Source of the DNA: Sphingobacterium yanglingense
GTDB taxonomy: Bacteria; Bacteroidota; Bacteroidia; Sphingobacteriales; Sphingobacteriaceae
DNA length: 64,000 nucleotides
Reading direction: 5' to 3'
Assembly: GCF_004363245.1 (NCBI RefSeq)
Contig: NZ_SNYV01000015.1
Span: 248,001-312,000 of the forward strand
Shown here: piece by piece, positions 28,367 through 37,700 of the stretch
How the letters are laid out: each line of letters starts with the position of its first letter
Position numbering within the stretch: position 1 is the stretch's first letter
Notes under the pieces: model-generated
What the model was told of the DNA's origin: nothing
The model's input: the letters and a program-made list of their open reading frames with translations, nothing else
The model's database searches: none
Position numbers and translations under genes: made by a program

Positions 28367-30781
28367 ATGAATCACATTAAACTAACCTTGAGAAAACTTT
28401 GGGCAAATCGATTTTTCACCACACTGAATATCCTAGGCCTTGCTATTGGTATTAGTGCATGCTGGATTATATTTCGCATTGTCAATTATGAATTGAGCTT
28501 TGACAAATCCATTCCTAACAACAAGCATATCTATCAGATTGTACATAAGTCAGTTTTCGATGGTAAAGAAAATGGATTTGGCGGACTTCCTCTTCCCTTA
28601 TACCCATACATATTGGAAAAGTTTACAAACATTGATCAGCTTGTGCCTGTGTATAATAGATCTTACGAGGAGGTTAGTATTCCTTCATCAACAAACACTC
28701 CGATTTCCTTTGATGAACCTCAAGAGATTAAAAGCACTACTTCGGCTTATTTTGATATGCTGCCATACGAATGGATTGTAGGAAATCCTAAACAAGCATT
28801 ATCTGCCCCCAAGCAAGTGGTACTTACATTATCCCGGGTTAAACAATACTTTGGCAACACCCCACCGGAATCTGTATTAGGTCGAACCTTAAATTACGAT
28901 TCCACCTTGTTTACTGTGACAGGCATTGTAAAGGACCTAGATGACCCGAGCAGTTTCACTGCGAAAGAGTTTATGCCGATTCCAAAAGAGGAATTACAAA
29001 ATAATCAATGGTCGAATTCTAATTCTGACCATAAGCTGTATATAAAAATTGCTGAACCACAAACAGCCCCCCTACTTAAGGACATTAATGCAAAAGTAGC
29101 GGAAATGAACAAAGAAATATTCGAAAAATACCATTTTAAAGTTTGGTTTGATCTATTGCCTCTTGCTCAAAAACACTTTACACCCGAGTACGCATCCGGT
29201 GAATACACCGCTAATCGAAAGATGCTACTAGGATTAATCGGTATCGGCATATTTTTACTTATACTCGCCTGTATAAACTATGTCAATCTTTCCACAGCAC
29301 AACTCCCCTATCGCGCTAAAGAAATAGGGATTCGGAAAACCCTTGGTGAGAAAGGCCAACATTTGACTTTAAAATTTGCGTTAGAAACTTTTACCATATC
29401 GATACTAGCGCTATTGTTATCAATTCCCTTCGTTTCTTACTTTACCTGGCAGTTTAATGACTTCCTTCCCAATAACTTTCAGGATTTTAATGCTCCAATT
29501 GCTACTTTAATATTTTTAACAACCTTAATTATCTTAATTACCCTATTATCGAGTATATATCCTACATTTCTAATAAATAAAGTAAAGGTCATTGACGTAT
29601 TAAAAATAAAAAGCTTAGGTAGCATCATTCAAAGCGGTGTATCACTACGAAAAGTACTCATTGTATTCCAATTCGTCATTGCACAGTTCTTTGTCATAGG
29701 GACTTTCATCATTACTGCACAAATAACATTTATGATGAAGACTGATCTAGGCTTTGAGAAAAATGCAATTATATCGATCCCTATTCCACAGAAAGCCAAA
29801 TACGAGGCACATACCAACCCATTCCTTTATAAGCAAGCCATACTACAACACGCAAAAATACAAGACGTAGCACTTGGACATCAGCCGCTAGACAATAACC
29901 ATTGGGGAAGTAATCTTGCAGTTCCATCCGACACAGGTGAAATACAACTCAATCTAGCCTTCAAGTACACTGACGCAGACTACTTGTCTTTTTATAGAAT
30001 AAAACTGTTAGCGGGAAGAAGTACTGTTCCAGGCGATACTACGGGGAGTATATTTATAAACGAATCAACTCGAAAAGCATTAGGTTTTGCTAGTAATGAG
30101 ATCGCTGCAGGTCAAAACATCAACGACCACAGTGGTACGCCTATACGAATACAGGGGGTATTTCAGGATTTTCACTCAAAAAACTTGCATACTCCTGTAG
30201 CACCATTAGCCTTAGTGGTAACAAATAACAAGCACAGTCTACGCTATTTCAATGTAAGACTGCCCGACCAGCCTTCTAAATGGCCTAAAGCCATCGCTAC
30301 CTTGGAAAAAGAATGGATAAAAATCTACCCAAAAGCCCCCTTTATATACAGCTTTTATGACGAGGAGCTCAAAACATTCTACGAATCAGACATAAAACAA
30401 AGTCGTATAATCAATCTAGCAACTGCTATCACAATTATCCTTAGTTGTCTTGGATTGATAGGCTTAGTAACGGTGACTGCATTTCAACGAACAAAAGAAA
30501 TAGGGATACGAAAAGTGCTTGGCAGTTCGGTTTTTGGTATCATCACGTTATTATCCAGGGAGTACATAAGACTGATTATTATTGCCGTATTAATCACCTT
30601 ACCCATAGCTTATTGGAGTATGAACAAATGGCTGCAAGAGTTTGCTTATCGCATAGAGATACAACCTTGGATGCTACTACTGGCAGGATTTAGCACGCTT
30701 CTTATTGCGCTATTATCTGTCAGCTACCAAGCATTAAAAGCCGCTAGAGCCAATCCAATTGAGAGTTTGAAGGATGAATAA
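28367..30781 (+). CDS. FtsX/MacB-like ABC transporter permease 2
   Basis: 804 residues from the ATG at 28367, just after the ATPase stop; the in-frame ATG at 28322 overlaps the ATPase by 35 bp and adds an unrelated, basic 15-residue extension. It has the two-module plan with core segments CINYVNLSTAQLPYRAKEIGIRKTLGE and EIGIRKVLGS, ending NPIESLKDE. The core (YVNLSTAQ, PYRAKE) is closer to permease 7 than to permeases 1, 3 and 6. Transport is inferred to be coupled to the neighbouring ATPase. Confidence 0.87.
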   Translation: MNHIKLTLRKLWANRFFTTLNILGLAIGISACWIIFRIVNYELSFDKSIPNNKHIYQIVHKSVFDGKENGFGGLPLPLYPYILEKFTNIDQLVPVYNRSYEEVSIPSSTNTPISFDEPQEIKSTTSAYFDMLPYEWIVGNPKQALSAPKQVVLTLSRVKQYFGNTPPESVLGRTLNYDSTLFTVTGIVKDLDDPSSFTAKEFMPIPKEELQNNQWSNSNSDHKLYIKIAEPQTAPLLKDINAKVAEMNKEIFEKYHFKVWFDLLPLAQKHFTPEYASGEYTANRKMLLGLIGIGIFLLILACINYVNLSTAQLPYRAKEIGIRKTLGEKGQHLTLKFALETFTISILALLLSIPFVSYFTWQFNDFLPNNFQDFNAPIATLIFLTTLIILITLLSSIYPTFLINKVKVIDVLKIKSLGSIIQSGVSLRKVLIVFQFVIAQFFVIGTFIITAQITFMMKTDLGFEKNAIISIPIPQKAKYEAHTNPFLYKQAILQHAKIQDVALGHQPLDNNHWGSNLAVPSDTGEIQLNLAFKYTDADYLSFYRIKLLAGRSTVPGDTTGSIFINESTRKALGFASNEIAAGQNINDHSGTPIRIQGVFQDFHSKNLHTPVAPLALVVTNNKHSLRYFNVRLPDQPSKWPKAIATLEKEWIKIYPKAPFIYSFYDEELKTFYESDIKQSRIINLATAITIILSCLGLIGLVTVTAFQRTKEIGIRKVLGSSVFGIITLLSREYIRLIIIAVLITLPIAYWSMNKWLQEFAYRIEIQPWMLLLAGFSTLLIALLSVSYQALKAARANPIESLKDE

Positions 30782-30841
30782 GGAATATAAAGACCATACG
30801 AATGTCTACGTACTCAATACTCACATCTTAATACTAAAGAC

Positions 30842-33223
30842 ATGTTAAGAAACTATATCAAAATCGCATGGAGAAACCTTTGGAAAAACAAAAGGTATTC
30901 CTTTATCAATATTTTAGGGTTAGCCTTGGGCATGGGTATATCGTTGATTATCGCCCTTTGGATTAATTCTGAGATAAAATATGACCGATTCTATTCCAAA
31001 ACAGACCGTCTATACCAAGTGTATACGAGAGATGTATTCGAAGGCAACTCACACACCTGGGGCGGAACCCCACACGTCCTTGGTCCTATTTTACAACAGG
31101 AACATCCGGAAATAGAAGAAGTCGTACGTATATGGAATATTGACCATCGTCTCCATCATGATGCCGAGCCAAGCCTCAGTGCTTCGGGAATAGCTGCAGA
31201 TCCCGCCTTTTTAAAACTATTTGATTTCAAAGCTATCTCCGGTAATACCACGACGAGCTTATCCCGTCCCGATGCAATAGTACTAACGGCATCCATGGCT
31301 AAAAAGCTATTTGGTAAAACAGATGTAATTGGTCGCAGAGTGGAGATGGACACGACCGTTTCCCTGACTGTCGAAGCTGTGATTGAGGACATACCACGTA
31401 ACTCCAAGTTCTATGGAAACGATTTTATCTGCTCCCTGAATTATCTCGCAGAAAGAGGAAAAACCTTTTCCGATTCTTGGACTGCCTACAACCATGAAAC
31501 CTATGCACTTCTAACAGATGGAGCATCACTCGCCTCGATCAATAACAACATAGAAAACCTCGTTTCCAAACATACCAATGGCACCGCAAAAGCGACCATA
31601 TACCTACACCCTGCCCATCGCTGGCACTTGTATAACAAGTCAGTTAATGGACAGATGGTAGCCGGCAATATCACCAGCCTACAACTGTTTGGGCTAATCG
31701 GTATATTCATTCTTTTGATTGCTTGCATCAATTTTATTAACCTAAGTACCGCAGGTGCAGAAAGACGGGCCAAAGAAATCGGTGTACGTAAGGTTGTCGG
31801 TGCACCGAAAAAATCACTTATTCAACAGTTTTTATTAGAATCCTTCATCTTAACCTTTTTGGCCGCGATCTTAGCATTATTGATTATTTTCTTGGCACTT
31901 CCGTTTTTCAATAACCTAATACGTGGAGATCTTTCCATTGGTGACTATCCGATATTTTTCTGGTCTATATTTCTTATCATTATCTCCTTCTGTACCCTAT
32001 GTGCTGGATTATATCCCGCCTTTGTGTTAGCGGCCTTTGATCCCATAAAAACCCTAAAAGGCAATTACTTGATGTTAAACTCGGGTCTACAACCCAGAAA
32101 AATCCTTGTCACGCTACAGTTTACCATATCAATCGGTCTGGGAATATGTACTTTTATTATCGGGCAGCAGATCCGTTTTGGAGAAGACCGAAATGCGGGA
32201 TACGATCGAAATAACCTCGTTTACTTACCGCTAGAAGGCAACCTAAGCAAACACTACGAGGCATTGAGAAATGAGCTATACCAACAGGGAGTCGCCATTA
32301 ACATTAGCAAGACATGGGGCCGTATCAGTCGTAATGGTAGTAACAGTTGGGGATATTCCTGGCCAAATGCTAAACCAGAGGACTACGATGTCGTATTCAA
32401 CAATATGGCCACAGACTGTGATTTCACCCAAACAATGGGGATTAAACTGCTACAGGGACGAGATATTGACATCTACAAACACGCTTCAGACTCCAATGCC
32501 ATTTTGCTGAATGAAACAGCTGTTGCCAGAATGCAATTAACGAATCCCTTAGGCACACAAGTAACTGTAGGGCAAGGTACAGAATATCAGCAAGACTATA
32601 CCGTTGTGGGCGTCATCGAAGACTTTGTATGGCAATCGCCCTATCAGAACATTGAGCCTATGATAGTCAAAGGCCCAACTTGGTCAGATTACATCCACAT
32701 TAGATTAAACAGTGCAAAAAGCGTACTGACAAACGTAGAAGCGATTCAATCCTTAATAAAAAAATACAATCCCGACTATCCTATCGACATTCGCTTTACG
32801 GATGATGATTATGCTTTAAAATTTGCTACTCAAAAACGTACCGCAGCGCTAACAGGGCTTTTCTCAGGCCTGGCCATCTTTATAGCCTGTTTGGGGCTAT
32901 TAGGGCTAGTATCTTTCGCAACCATCCAGAAACAGAAAGAAATCGGCATACGCAAGGTCCTTGGTGCAACAGTGTCAAGTATAATCGCCATGCTATCACG
33001 CGATTTTGTAAAATTAGTCCTTATTGCCCTACTCATAGCATCCCCTATCACTTGGTGGGTTATGGATCAGTGGCTATCCGACTATGTATACCGTATCCAT
33101 ATACAATGGTGGGTATTTGCTTTAGCAGGAATATTTGCCATAGCAATAGCCTTATTAACGGTCAGCACATTAGCCTTTAGAGCGGCAATGCTCAATCCAG
33201 TTAAGAGCCTTAGAGATGAGTAA
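30842..33223 (+). CDS. FtsX/MacB-like ABC transporter permease 3
   Basis: 793 residues with the duplicated TM-soluble-TM organisation. The N-terminal signature is RNYIKIAWRNLWKNKRYSFINILGL. The first core is CINFINLSTAGAERRAKEIGVRKVVGA, the second EIGIRKVLGA, and the end NPVKSLRDE. It follows permease 2 by 60 bp; the gap contains AATACTC and AATACTA, the latter just before the ATG and identical to the unit expanded 14-fold at 45690. It belongs with permeases 1 and 6 by core sequence. Confidence 0.88.
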   Translation: MLRNYIKIAWRNLWKNKRYSFINILGLALGMGISLIIALWINSEIKYDRFYSKTDRLYQVYTRDVFEGNSHTWGGTPHVLGPILQQEHPEIEEVVRIWNIDHRLHHDAEPSLSASGIAADPAFLKLFDFKAISGNTTTSLSRPDAIVLTASMAKKLFGKTDVIGRRVEMDTTVSLTVEAVIEDIPRNSKFYGNDFICSLNYLAERGKTFSDSWTAYNHETYALLTDGASLASINNNIENLVSKHTNGTAKATIYLHPAHRWHLYNKSVNGQMVAGNITSLQLFGLIGIFILLIACINFINLSTAGAERRAKEIGVRKVVGAPKKSLIQQFLLESFILTFLAAILALLIIFLALPFFNNLIRGDLSIGDYPIFFWSIFLIIISFCTLCAGLYPAFVLAAFDPIKTLKGNYLMLNSGLQPRKILVTLQFTISIGLGICTFIIGQQIRFGEDRNAGYDRNNLVYLPLEGNLSKHYEALRNELYQQGVAINISKTWGRISRNGSNSWGYSWPNAKPEDYDVVFNNMATDCDFTQTMGIKLLQGRDIDIYKHASDSNAILLNETAVARMQLTNPLGTQVTVGQGTEYQQDYTVVGVIEDFVWQSPYQNIEPMIVKGPTWSDYIHIRLNSAKSVLTNVEAIQSLIKKYNPDYPIDIRFTDDDYALKFATQKRTAALTGLFSGLAIFIACLGLLGLVSFATIQKQKEIGIRKVLGATVSSIIAMLSRDFVKLVLIALLIASPITWWVMDQWLSDYVYRIHIQWWVFALAGIFAIAIALLTVSTLAFRAAMLNPVKSLRDE

Positions 33224-33246
33224 AAACAATAAACCCTTATTAAGAT

Positions 33247-34155
33247 ATGTACAAACTAATTAAAACAATCATCTTACTTTTCATAGCAAATTTTGCTATC
33301 GGACAACAGATGTTAAGAAAAGAAACCTTCGATTTGAACAAGGTAAAAGAATTGACCGTCAATACCACTGGTGGACAAATAAAAGTTGACGGAACAAAAT
33401 CTGGTTCAGCCTCTGTAGAGATCTGGGTGTCCCGTAATGGTATGCGTCTCGGTTCATCAGACAATCTAGAAGCCCTGCTTAAAGAAAATTTCGACATCAA
33501 TATCGACCTACAAGGAGGAAAACTTGTTGCAACGGCTAAACGCAAAAATGGGCAACGTGGCAACTCCCCGATTTCTGTGGCTTTTCATGTTATCGTCCCT
33601 CAAAATATCAATACCAGTCTGCAAACCGCTGGAGGAAGCATCAACCTAAATACACTCAGTGGAGTGCAAAACTTTCAGACTTCTGGAGGTAGTTTAAATT
33701 TAAAAACAATCTCTGGGCAGATTAATGGTCAGACTTCAGGAGGTAGTATCAACGCGACAGACTGTGACGGAACAATTCAACTGACAACCTCAGGTGGCTC
33801 TATCAATCTAGACCGGGTTACTGGTAAAATTGCGATCTCTACTAGCGGAGGCTCTATCAATGGTAAAAAACTATCAGGTTCTATCCAAGGACAAACCAGC
33901 GGGGGTAGTATTACCATGGATATGCAAAGTGTATCCAATAATATTGCTCTCTCTACTGCCGGTGGAAGTATAAGAATCAATGTTCCACAAGGAAAGTATG
34001 ATATAGACCTAAAAGGTTCCCGTGTTGAGCTTCCTTCTTCTGGAAATTTTAACGGTACATCCAAAAAGACATTTGCACAAGGAACCATTAATGGTGGTGG
34101 CACTAAAATAAGTGCCAGTACCTCCGGTGGCTCTGTATCTCTCGATTTTAAATAG
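33247..34155 (+). CDS. Exported DUF4097-like beta-helical repeat protein
   Basis: 302 residues with a signal peptide (MYKLIKTIILLFIANFAIGQQ). From about residue 120 on, a short strand motif of the type TSGGSINL recurs roughly every 18-20 residues (TAGGSINLNTLSG, TSGGSLNLKTISG, TSGGSINATDCDG, TSGGSINLDRVTG and so on), as in DUF4097 / GIN-type beta-helix or beta-roll domains. The function is unknown. It lies inside the permease operon, 23 bp after permease 3 and 6 bp before permease 4, so it may be a periplasmic or surface partner of these permeases. Confidence 0.72.
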   Translation: MYKLIKTIILLFIANFAIGQQMLRKETFDLNKVKELTVNTTGGQIKVDGTKSGSASVEIWVSRNGMRLGSSDNLEALLKENFDINIDLQGGKLVATAKRKNGQRGNSPISVAFHVIVPQNINTSLQTAGGSINLNTLSGVQNFQTSGGSLNLKTISGQINGQTSGGSINATDCDGTIQLTTSGGSINLDRVTGKIAISTSGGSINGKKLSGSIQGQTSGGSITMDMQSVSNNIALSTAGGSIRINVPQGKYDIDLKGSRVELPSSGNFNGTSKKTFAQGTINGGGTKISASTSGGSVSLDFK

Positions 34156-34161
34156 TCACCC

Positions 34162-36567
34162 ATGTTAAAAAACCATCTGATAACAGCTTGGCGGAATATT
34201 ACTAAAAGGAAGTCGCTAACACTGATAAATACGTTAGGGCTGTACGCTGCTTTTGTCTTTGTGCTACTTATAGGAGCTTACATATGGCAGGTCTTTCAAG
34301 TCAATTCAAATCTAAGGCACAAGGAAAGACAGTATACTCTACAAAGTAACTACAAGGAACCGGGCATGGGGATGGAACTCACCACCATCGGAGCTCTTCC
34401 AAAATCCCTTAAAGAAGAATACCCGGATTTAGTGGCCAACTATTACCGTATAGATGGATTGACCTGTATCGTATCACAAGGAGACGTCATACATGAAGAA
34501 GCAGCCTCCCTAGGAGACCCCACGTTATTAGATATGTATGGTTTCGAATTATATGAAGGGGATACCAAGACTGCCTTACTGTCCCCTTCTTCTATAGTCA
34601 TCACCGAAGCTACCGCTATACGTTATTTTGGGAACAAAGATGCTATTGGCAAAATCCTCCAAATAAAAAACTTCAATGGAGATAGTCGCCCATTTACAGT
34701 GACTGGCGTAATGAAACCTACCGTACAAAACTCGGTTATGGAACTAATGCCGGCTATGCGGGCGACGATTTTCTTACCACTGAGTAGTCAATCTTATTTT
34801 GGCCGGGATATGGATAATTGGGACAACCTTTGGATTGCAGGCTTTATTGAACTCCAGGAGGGCGTCACCCCTTCACAGCTACAGCAGCCCATCAAAGATT
34901 TACTGAGCCGCCACGCCGATCCAAAGGTAGCTGCGAATCTAATCCCAAATATTAAACCACTAGACAGCTATTATCTAGAAGATAATAATGGTGCCGTAAA
35001 GCAGATGGTCATCATTCTAACAGCGACCGCATGCTTTTTGATGCTAATGGCAATAATCAATTTCATCAACTTTACCATCGGACAGAGTTTATCTCGGTTA
35101 AAAGAAATGGGCATTCGCAAAGTGATGGGAAGTAGTAGTCGATTACTAGCCTTACAGCTATTGATCGAATATGTAATCATCGTCACCGTAGCAGGCATAC
35201 TCGCAATTTCCAGTTATCCGCTATTCAAACCGCTATTCGACTCTTTACTGGACAGTTCGCTTCCCCGATTGATGGCATTACCTATACCCTTTTTCTTTTA
35301 CTTTGCGATCGTAGTTTTACTCATTGGTCTATTGTCCGGAAGCTATCCAGCATACAAACTGGCCAAAAATGATCCTATGTATGCTGTTAAAAATCAGCTG
35401 ACAAATACAGATTCTAAAAAATCCTTGAGACATGTTCTTTTATTTGTACAGTTTGCCGTCGCCATCTTTGTCTTTATCTGTTCACTTATTGTCAGCAAAC
35501 AAGCCCAAACCTTTATCTCAGAAAAATTAGGCTACAATAAAGAACGTCTTCTTACGGTACAGGTTCCAAGAGACTGGTCGGATGCTGGTCTTAACCGCAT
35601 AGAAGCAGTTCGCGAACAGTTGAGCAAACTTCCTCAAATCGAGGCGGTGAGTCTATCCTACGGTGTACCAGGAGCGTTTGGTAATGGTGTACAGCAGATC
35701 AGAAAAAAGGGAGCTTCATCTACAACAGATGCACTCTTCATCACTGCAGACGAGCATTTTGCAGACACCTACCAGATTCCGATCGCAGCAGGAAAGTTTA
35801 CAGACTTGGGCGGCACCTACAACGATAACAACATAAAAATAGTCATCAACAGAAAGGCCGCTATCAACCTAGGATACACAACCCCGGAAGAAGCAATAGG
35901 CCAATCTATAACATCCTCCAATGATAGGCTCACCACAACGATTGCAGCCGTCACGGATGACTTTTATGCCAATACAATGCACAGCCAATCACCTGCCGTT
36001 GTCTGGTTTCCCGTGAAAGCCAGTCCACAATACCGCTACCTTTCAATTCGACTTAAGAACGGCGAAATGGCAGACAAAATAAAAAATCTGGAAAAAGAAT
36101 GGAAGCACCTCCTACCCGATGCTCCATTTGAATTCGAATTTTTGGACACAGCAATAGCCCGAATGTATAAAACCGAACTTCAGTTGAAAAGAGCATCCCA
36201 AACCGCAACCGTGATTTCTATTCTCATTGTAGTATTGGGCATTATAGGTCTGACCTCTCTCTCAGTCAATAGCCGCCTGAAAGAAATCGGTATTCGCAAA
36301 GTATTAGGAGCATCCCAAAGAGGACTAGTTTTATTATTTGGCAGAGATTTCTACCGGACATTCCTAGCCTCTCTACTCGTCAGTATCCCACTCGTATATG
36401 TAGTAATGAATCACTGGCTCCAAAGATTTGTAGTGCAAACCTCCATAGACCTTGTTTCCATTTTCCTTCCTACAGTTTTTCTCGCTGTTATGGTTACTAT
36501 CCTGATTACTGCTATTATCTTTTGGTCGACCCACAATAATATCAGCAATAGTCTAAGGGATGAATGA
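34162..36567 (+). CDS. FtsX/MacB-like ABC transporter permease 4
   Basis: 801 residues with the two-module plan, more diverged than its neighbours. The first core is IINFINFTIGQSLSRLKEMGIRKVMGS, the second NSRLKEIGIRKVLGA, and the end NSLRDE without the usual Asn-Pro pair. It is the last gene of the first array, 6 bp after the DUF4097-like gene. A 12-bp inverted repeat with a 59-bp spacer follows the stop. Substrate unknown. Confidence 0.86.
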   Translation: MLKNHLITAWRNITKRKSLTLINTLGLYAAFVFVLLIGAYIWQVFQVNSNLRHKERQYTLQSNYKEPGMGMELTTIGALPKSLKEEYPDLVANYYRIDGLTCIVSQGDVIHEEAASLGDPTLLDMYGFELYEGDTKTALLSPSSIVITEATAIRYFGNKDAIGKILQIKNFNGDSRPFTVTGVMKPTVQNSVMELMPAMRATIFLPLSSQSYFGRDMDNWDNLWIAGFIELQEGVTPSQLQQPIKDLLSRHADPKVAANLIPNIKPLDSYYLEDNNGAVKQMVIILTATACFLMLMAIINFINFTIGQSLSRLKEMGIRKVMGSSSRLLALQLLIEYVIIVTVAGILAISSYPLFKPLFDSLLDSSLPRLMALPIPFFFYFAIVVLLIGLLSGSYPAYKLAKNDPMYAVKNQLTNTDSKKSLRHVLLFVQFAVAIFVFICSLIVSKQAQTFISEKLGYNKERLLTVQVPRDWSDAGLNRIEAVREQLSKLPQIEAVSLSYGVPGAFGNGVQQIRKKGASSTTDALFITADEHFADTYQIPIAAGKFTDLGGTYNDNNIKIVINRKAAINLGYTTPEEAIGQSITSSNDRLTTTIAAVTDDFYANTMHSQSPAVVWFPVKASPQYRYLSIRLKNGEMADKIKNLEKEWKHLLPDAPFEFEFLDTAIARMYKTELQLKRASQTATVISILIVVLGIIGLTSLSVNSRLKEIGIRKVLGASQRGLVLLFGRDFYRTFLASLLVSIPLVYVVMNHWLQRFVVQTSIDLVSIFLPTVFLAVMVTILITAIIFWSTHNNISNSLRDE

Positions 36568-36574
36568 GGTTAAA

Positions 36575-36657
36575 ATAAGCCGTAGGTTGCTAGAATAAAA
36601 ACTGATTTCAGTCATCAAGAAAAGATTGGTTTATAATTGGTTATTCCTACGGCTTAT
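36575..36657. repeat. 12-bp inverted repeat with 59-bp spacer after first permease array
   Basis: ATAAGCCGTAGG (36575-36586) and CCTACGGCTTAT (36646-36657) are perfect reverse complements. The stem would be a possible terminator but the loop is very long. The pair could also be the ends of a small non-autonomous element. It marks the junction between the first array and the two inserted small genes. Confidence 0.6.
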
Positions 36658-36668
36658 AATATTGTTTT

Positions 36669-37343
36669 CTATATACCAACGGTTGAAGTGGCTATATAAT
36701 ATGCTCCTTTTTTGTTCTCAACTCTATTAACCACAGGGACATCTTTCAAATTAACTCGTTCATGTAATATCGTTAGAATGACTATGGGCTTCACCCTATG
36801 CTCTAGATCAGCACAACTTTTTTCATAAATTTCAAGCGGAGTCCTACCCTCTTGAAAATAGCCTTCTTCAGACATAGACCTCAACCAATCCCTTACCTCT
36901 TGTATTTCCGATTCGGCATATCGTTGGTAAAGATCTACATCGTATCTTTGGTCAATTAATTGGAATTCATCAATAAATACCTCTTTCTCCGAATCCATTT
37001 TTTTCATATCATAAACCACATAGTCTTCATAAGTCTTTATAGAAATTTGATATAGGAAAGGTTCAGTTATATCGGCTTTTACAGCAGGAAATATCAGCGC
37101 TAGGCCATCGATATTCAAAGATCTTCCTGCTCTGAAAAAGTCGCTCATCATCCATCGAATAAACTTAATCCGCTCTACTTTACCCATAAAATCCAGCGGC
37201 TTTCCCATCAAAAAAGACATCTCTTTTGGTGATAAATTTTGTGATATCCGATGTATCAACATTCGATAGTAAATTGCAATGTACAGAGGATCGCATTTGC
37301 GTGTGTATACTCTTACTTTCGGCTCATCATTCTTCTTTTTCAT
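36669..37343 (-). CDS. Hypothetical protein with possible HTH-like N-terminus
   Basis: 224 residues, no signal peptide or TM segment. I do not recognise the family. The N-terminal part (YYRMLIHRISQNLSPKEMSFLMGKPLDFMGKVERIKF, about 26-62) has the length and polarity of an XRE-like helix-turn-helix. The rest is charged and probably alpha/beta. It is divergent from a small XRE regulator with 135 bp between the starts, and sits between the two permease arrays, opposite in direction. A regulator-partner pair or an acquired cassette is possible. Confidence 0.5.
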   Translation of the reverse strand: MKKKNDEPKVRVYTRKCDPLYIAIYYRMLIHRISQNLSPKEMSFLMGKPLDFMGKVERIKFIRWMMSDFFRAGRSLNIDGLALIFPAVKADITEPFLYQISIKTYEDYVVYDMKKMDSEKEVFIDEFQLIDQRYDVDLYQRYAESEIQEVRDWLRSMSEEGYFQEGRTPLEIYEKSCADLEHRVKPIVILTILHERVNLKDVPVVNRVENKKGAYYIATSTVGI

Positions 37344-37358
37344 AATTCAAAGTTTACA

Positions 37359-37381
37359 TTTGTATAGTTTATCAATACAAA
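37359..37381. promoter_or_regulatory. Dyad TTTGTAT-N9-ATACAAA, possible operator
   Basis: Perfect 7-bp arms lie 16 bp before the start of the minus-strand gene. TACATTTG at 37355-37362 (plus) overlaps its left arm and could be a -7 box of the plus-strand regulator. It is probably a control site of the divergent pair. Confidence 0.45.
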
Positions 37382-37441
37382 AGAGAAGAAAAACAATCAA
37401 TATCCAAAACATTTGTTATAATAATAACTACATTTTATAAT

Positions 37442-37467
37442 TTTATCTATACATACTAATAGATAAA
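37442..37467. promoter_or_regulatory. Dyad TTTATCTA-N10-TAGATAAA, possible operator of the XRE regulator
   Basis: Perfect 8-bp arms with a 10-bp spacer lie 11 bp before the ATG at 37479. The position fits autorepression by the small HTH protein. Confidence 0.5.
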
Positions 37468-37478
37468 CGCAAAATAAC

Positions 37479-37700
37479 ATGACTAAACTTGGTGAGTACT
37501 TAGCAAAAAAATCGGTAAATAAATCTATGATAGCCCGTAAAACAGGACTCAGTAAAGCAAGAATAAACGAGCTTACTATGACGGATACCTCCAAACTACG
37601 TCTAGATGAGATGTATCTGATTGCCCTAGCTATCGATACCAATCCTTGCGATATGATGAACACACTTTGTGAGGGTCTGGTTCTACAAGAGGAGAAATAA
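37479..37700 (+). CDS. Small XRE-family HTH regulator
   Basis: 73 residues consisting of essentially one Cro/CI-type helix-turn-helix: KLGEYLAKKSVNKSMIARKTGLSKARINELT, with the scaffold helix YLIALAIDTNP. No dimerisation or effector domain follows. It is divergent from the 224-residue hypothetical gene and probably regulates that pair through the dyads between them. Its own targets elsewhere are unknown. Confidence 0.8.
   Translation: MTKLGEYLAKKSVNKSMIARKTGLSKARINELTMTDTSKLRLDEMYLIALAIDTNPCDMMNTLCEGLVLQEEK

Noticed and set aside
33640..34150. Regular short DNA repeats that could suggest a CRISPR-like array
   Set aside because: They are the codons of the recurring TSGGSINL strand motif within an open reading frame with signal peptide; spacing and sequence follow the protein repeat.
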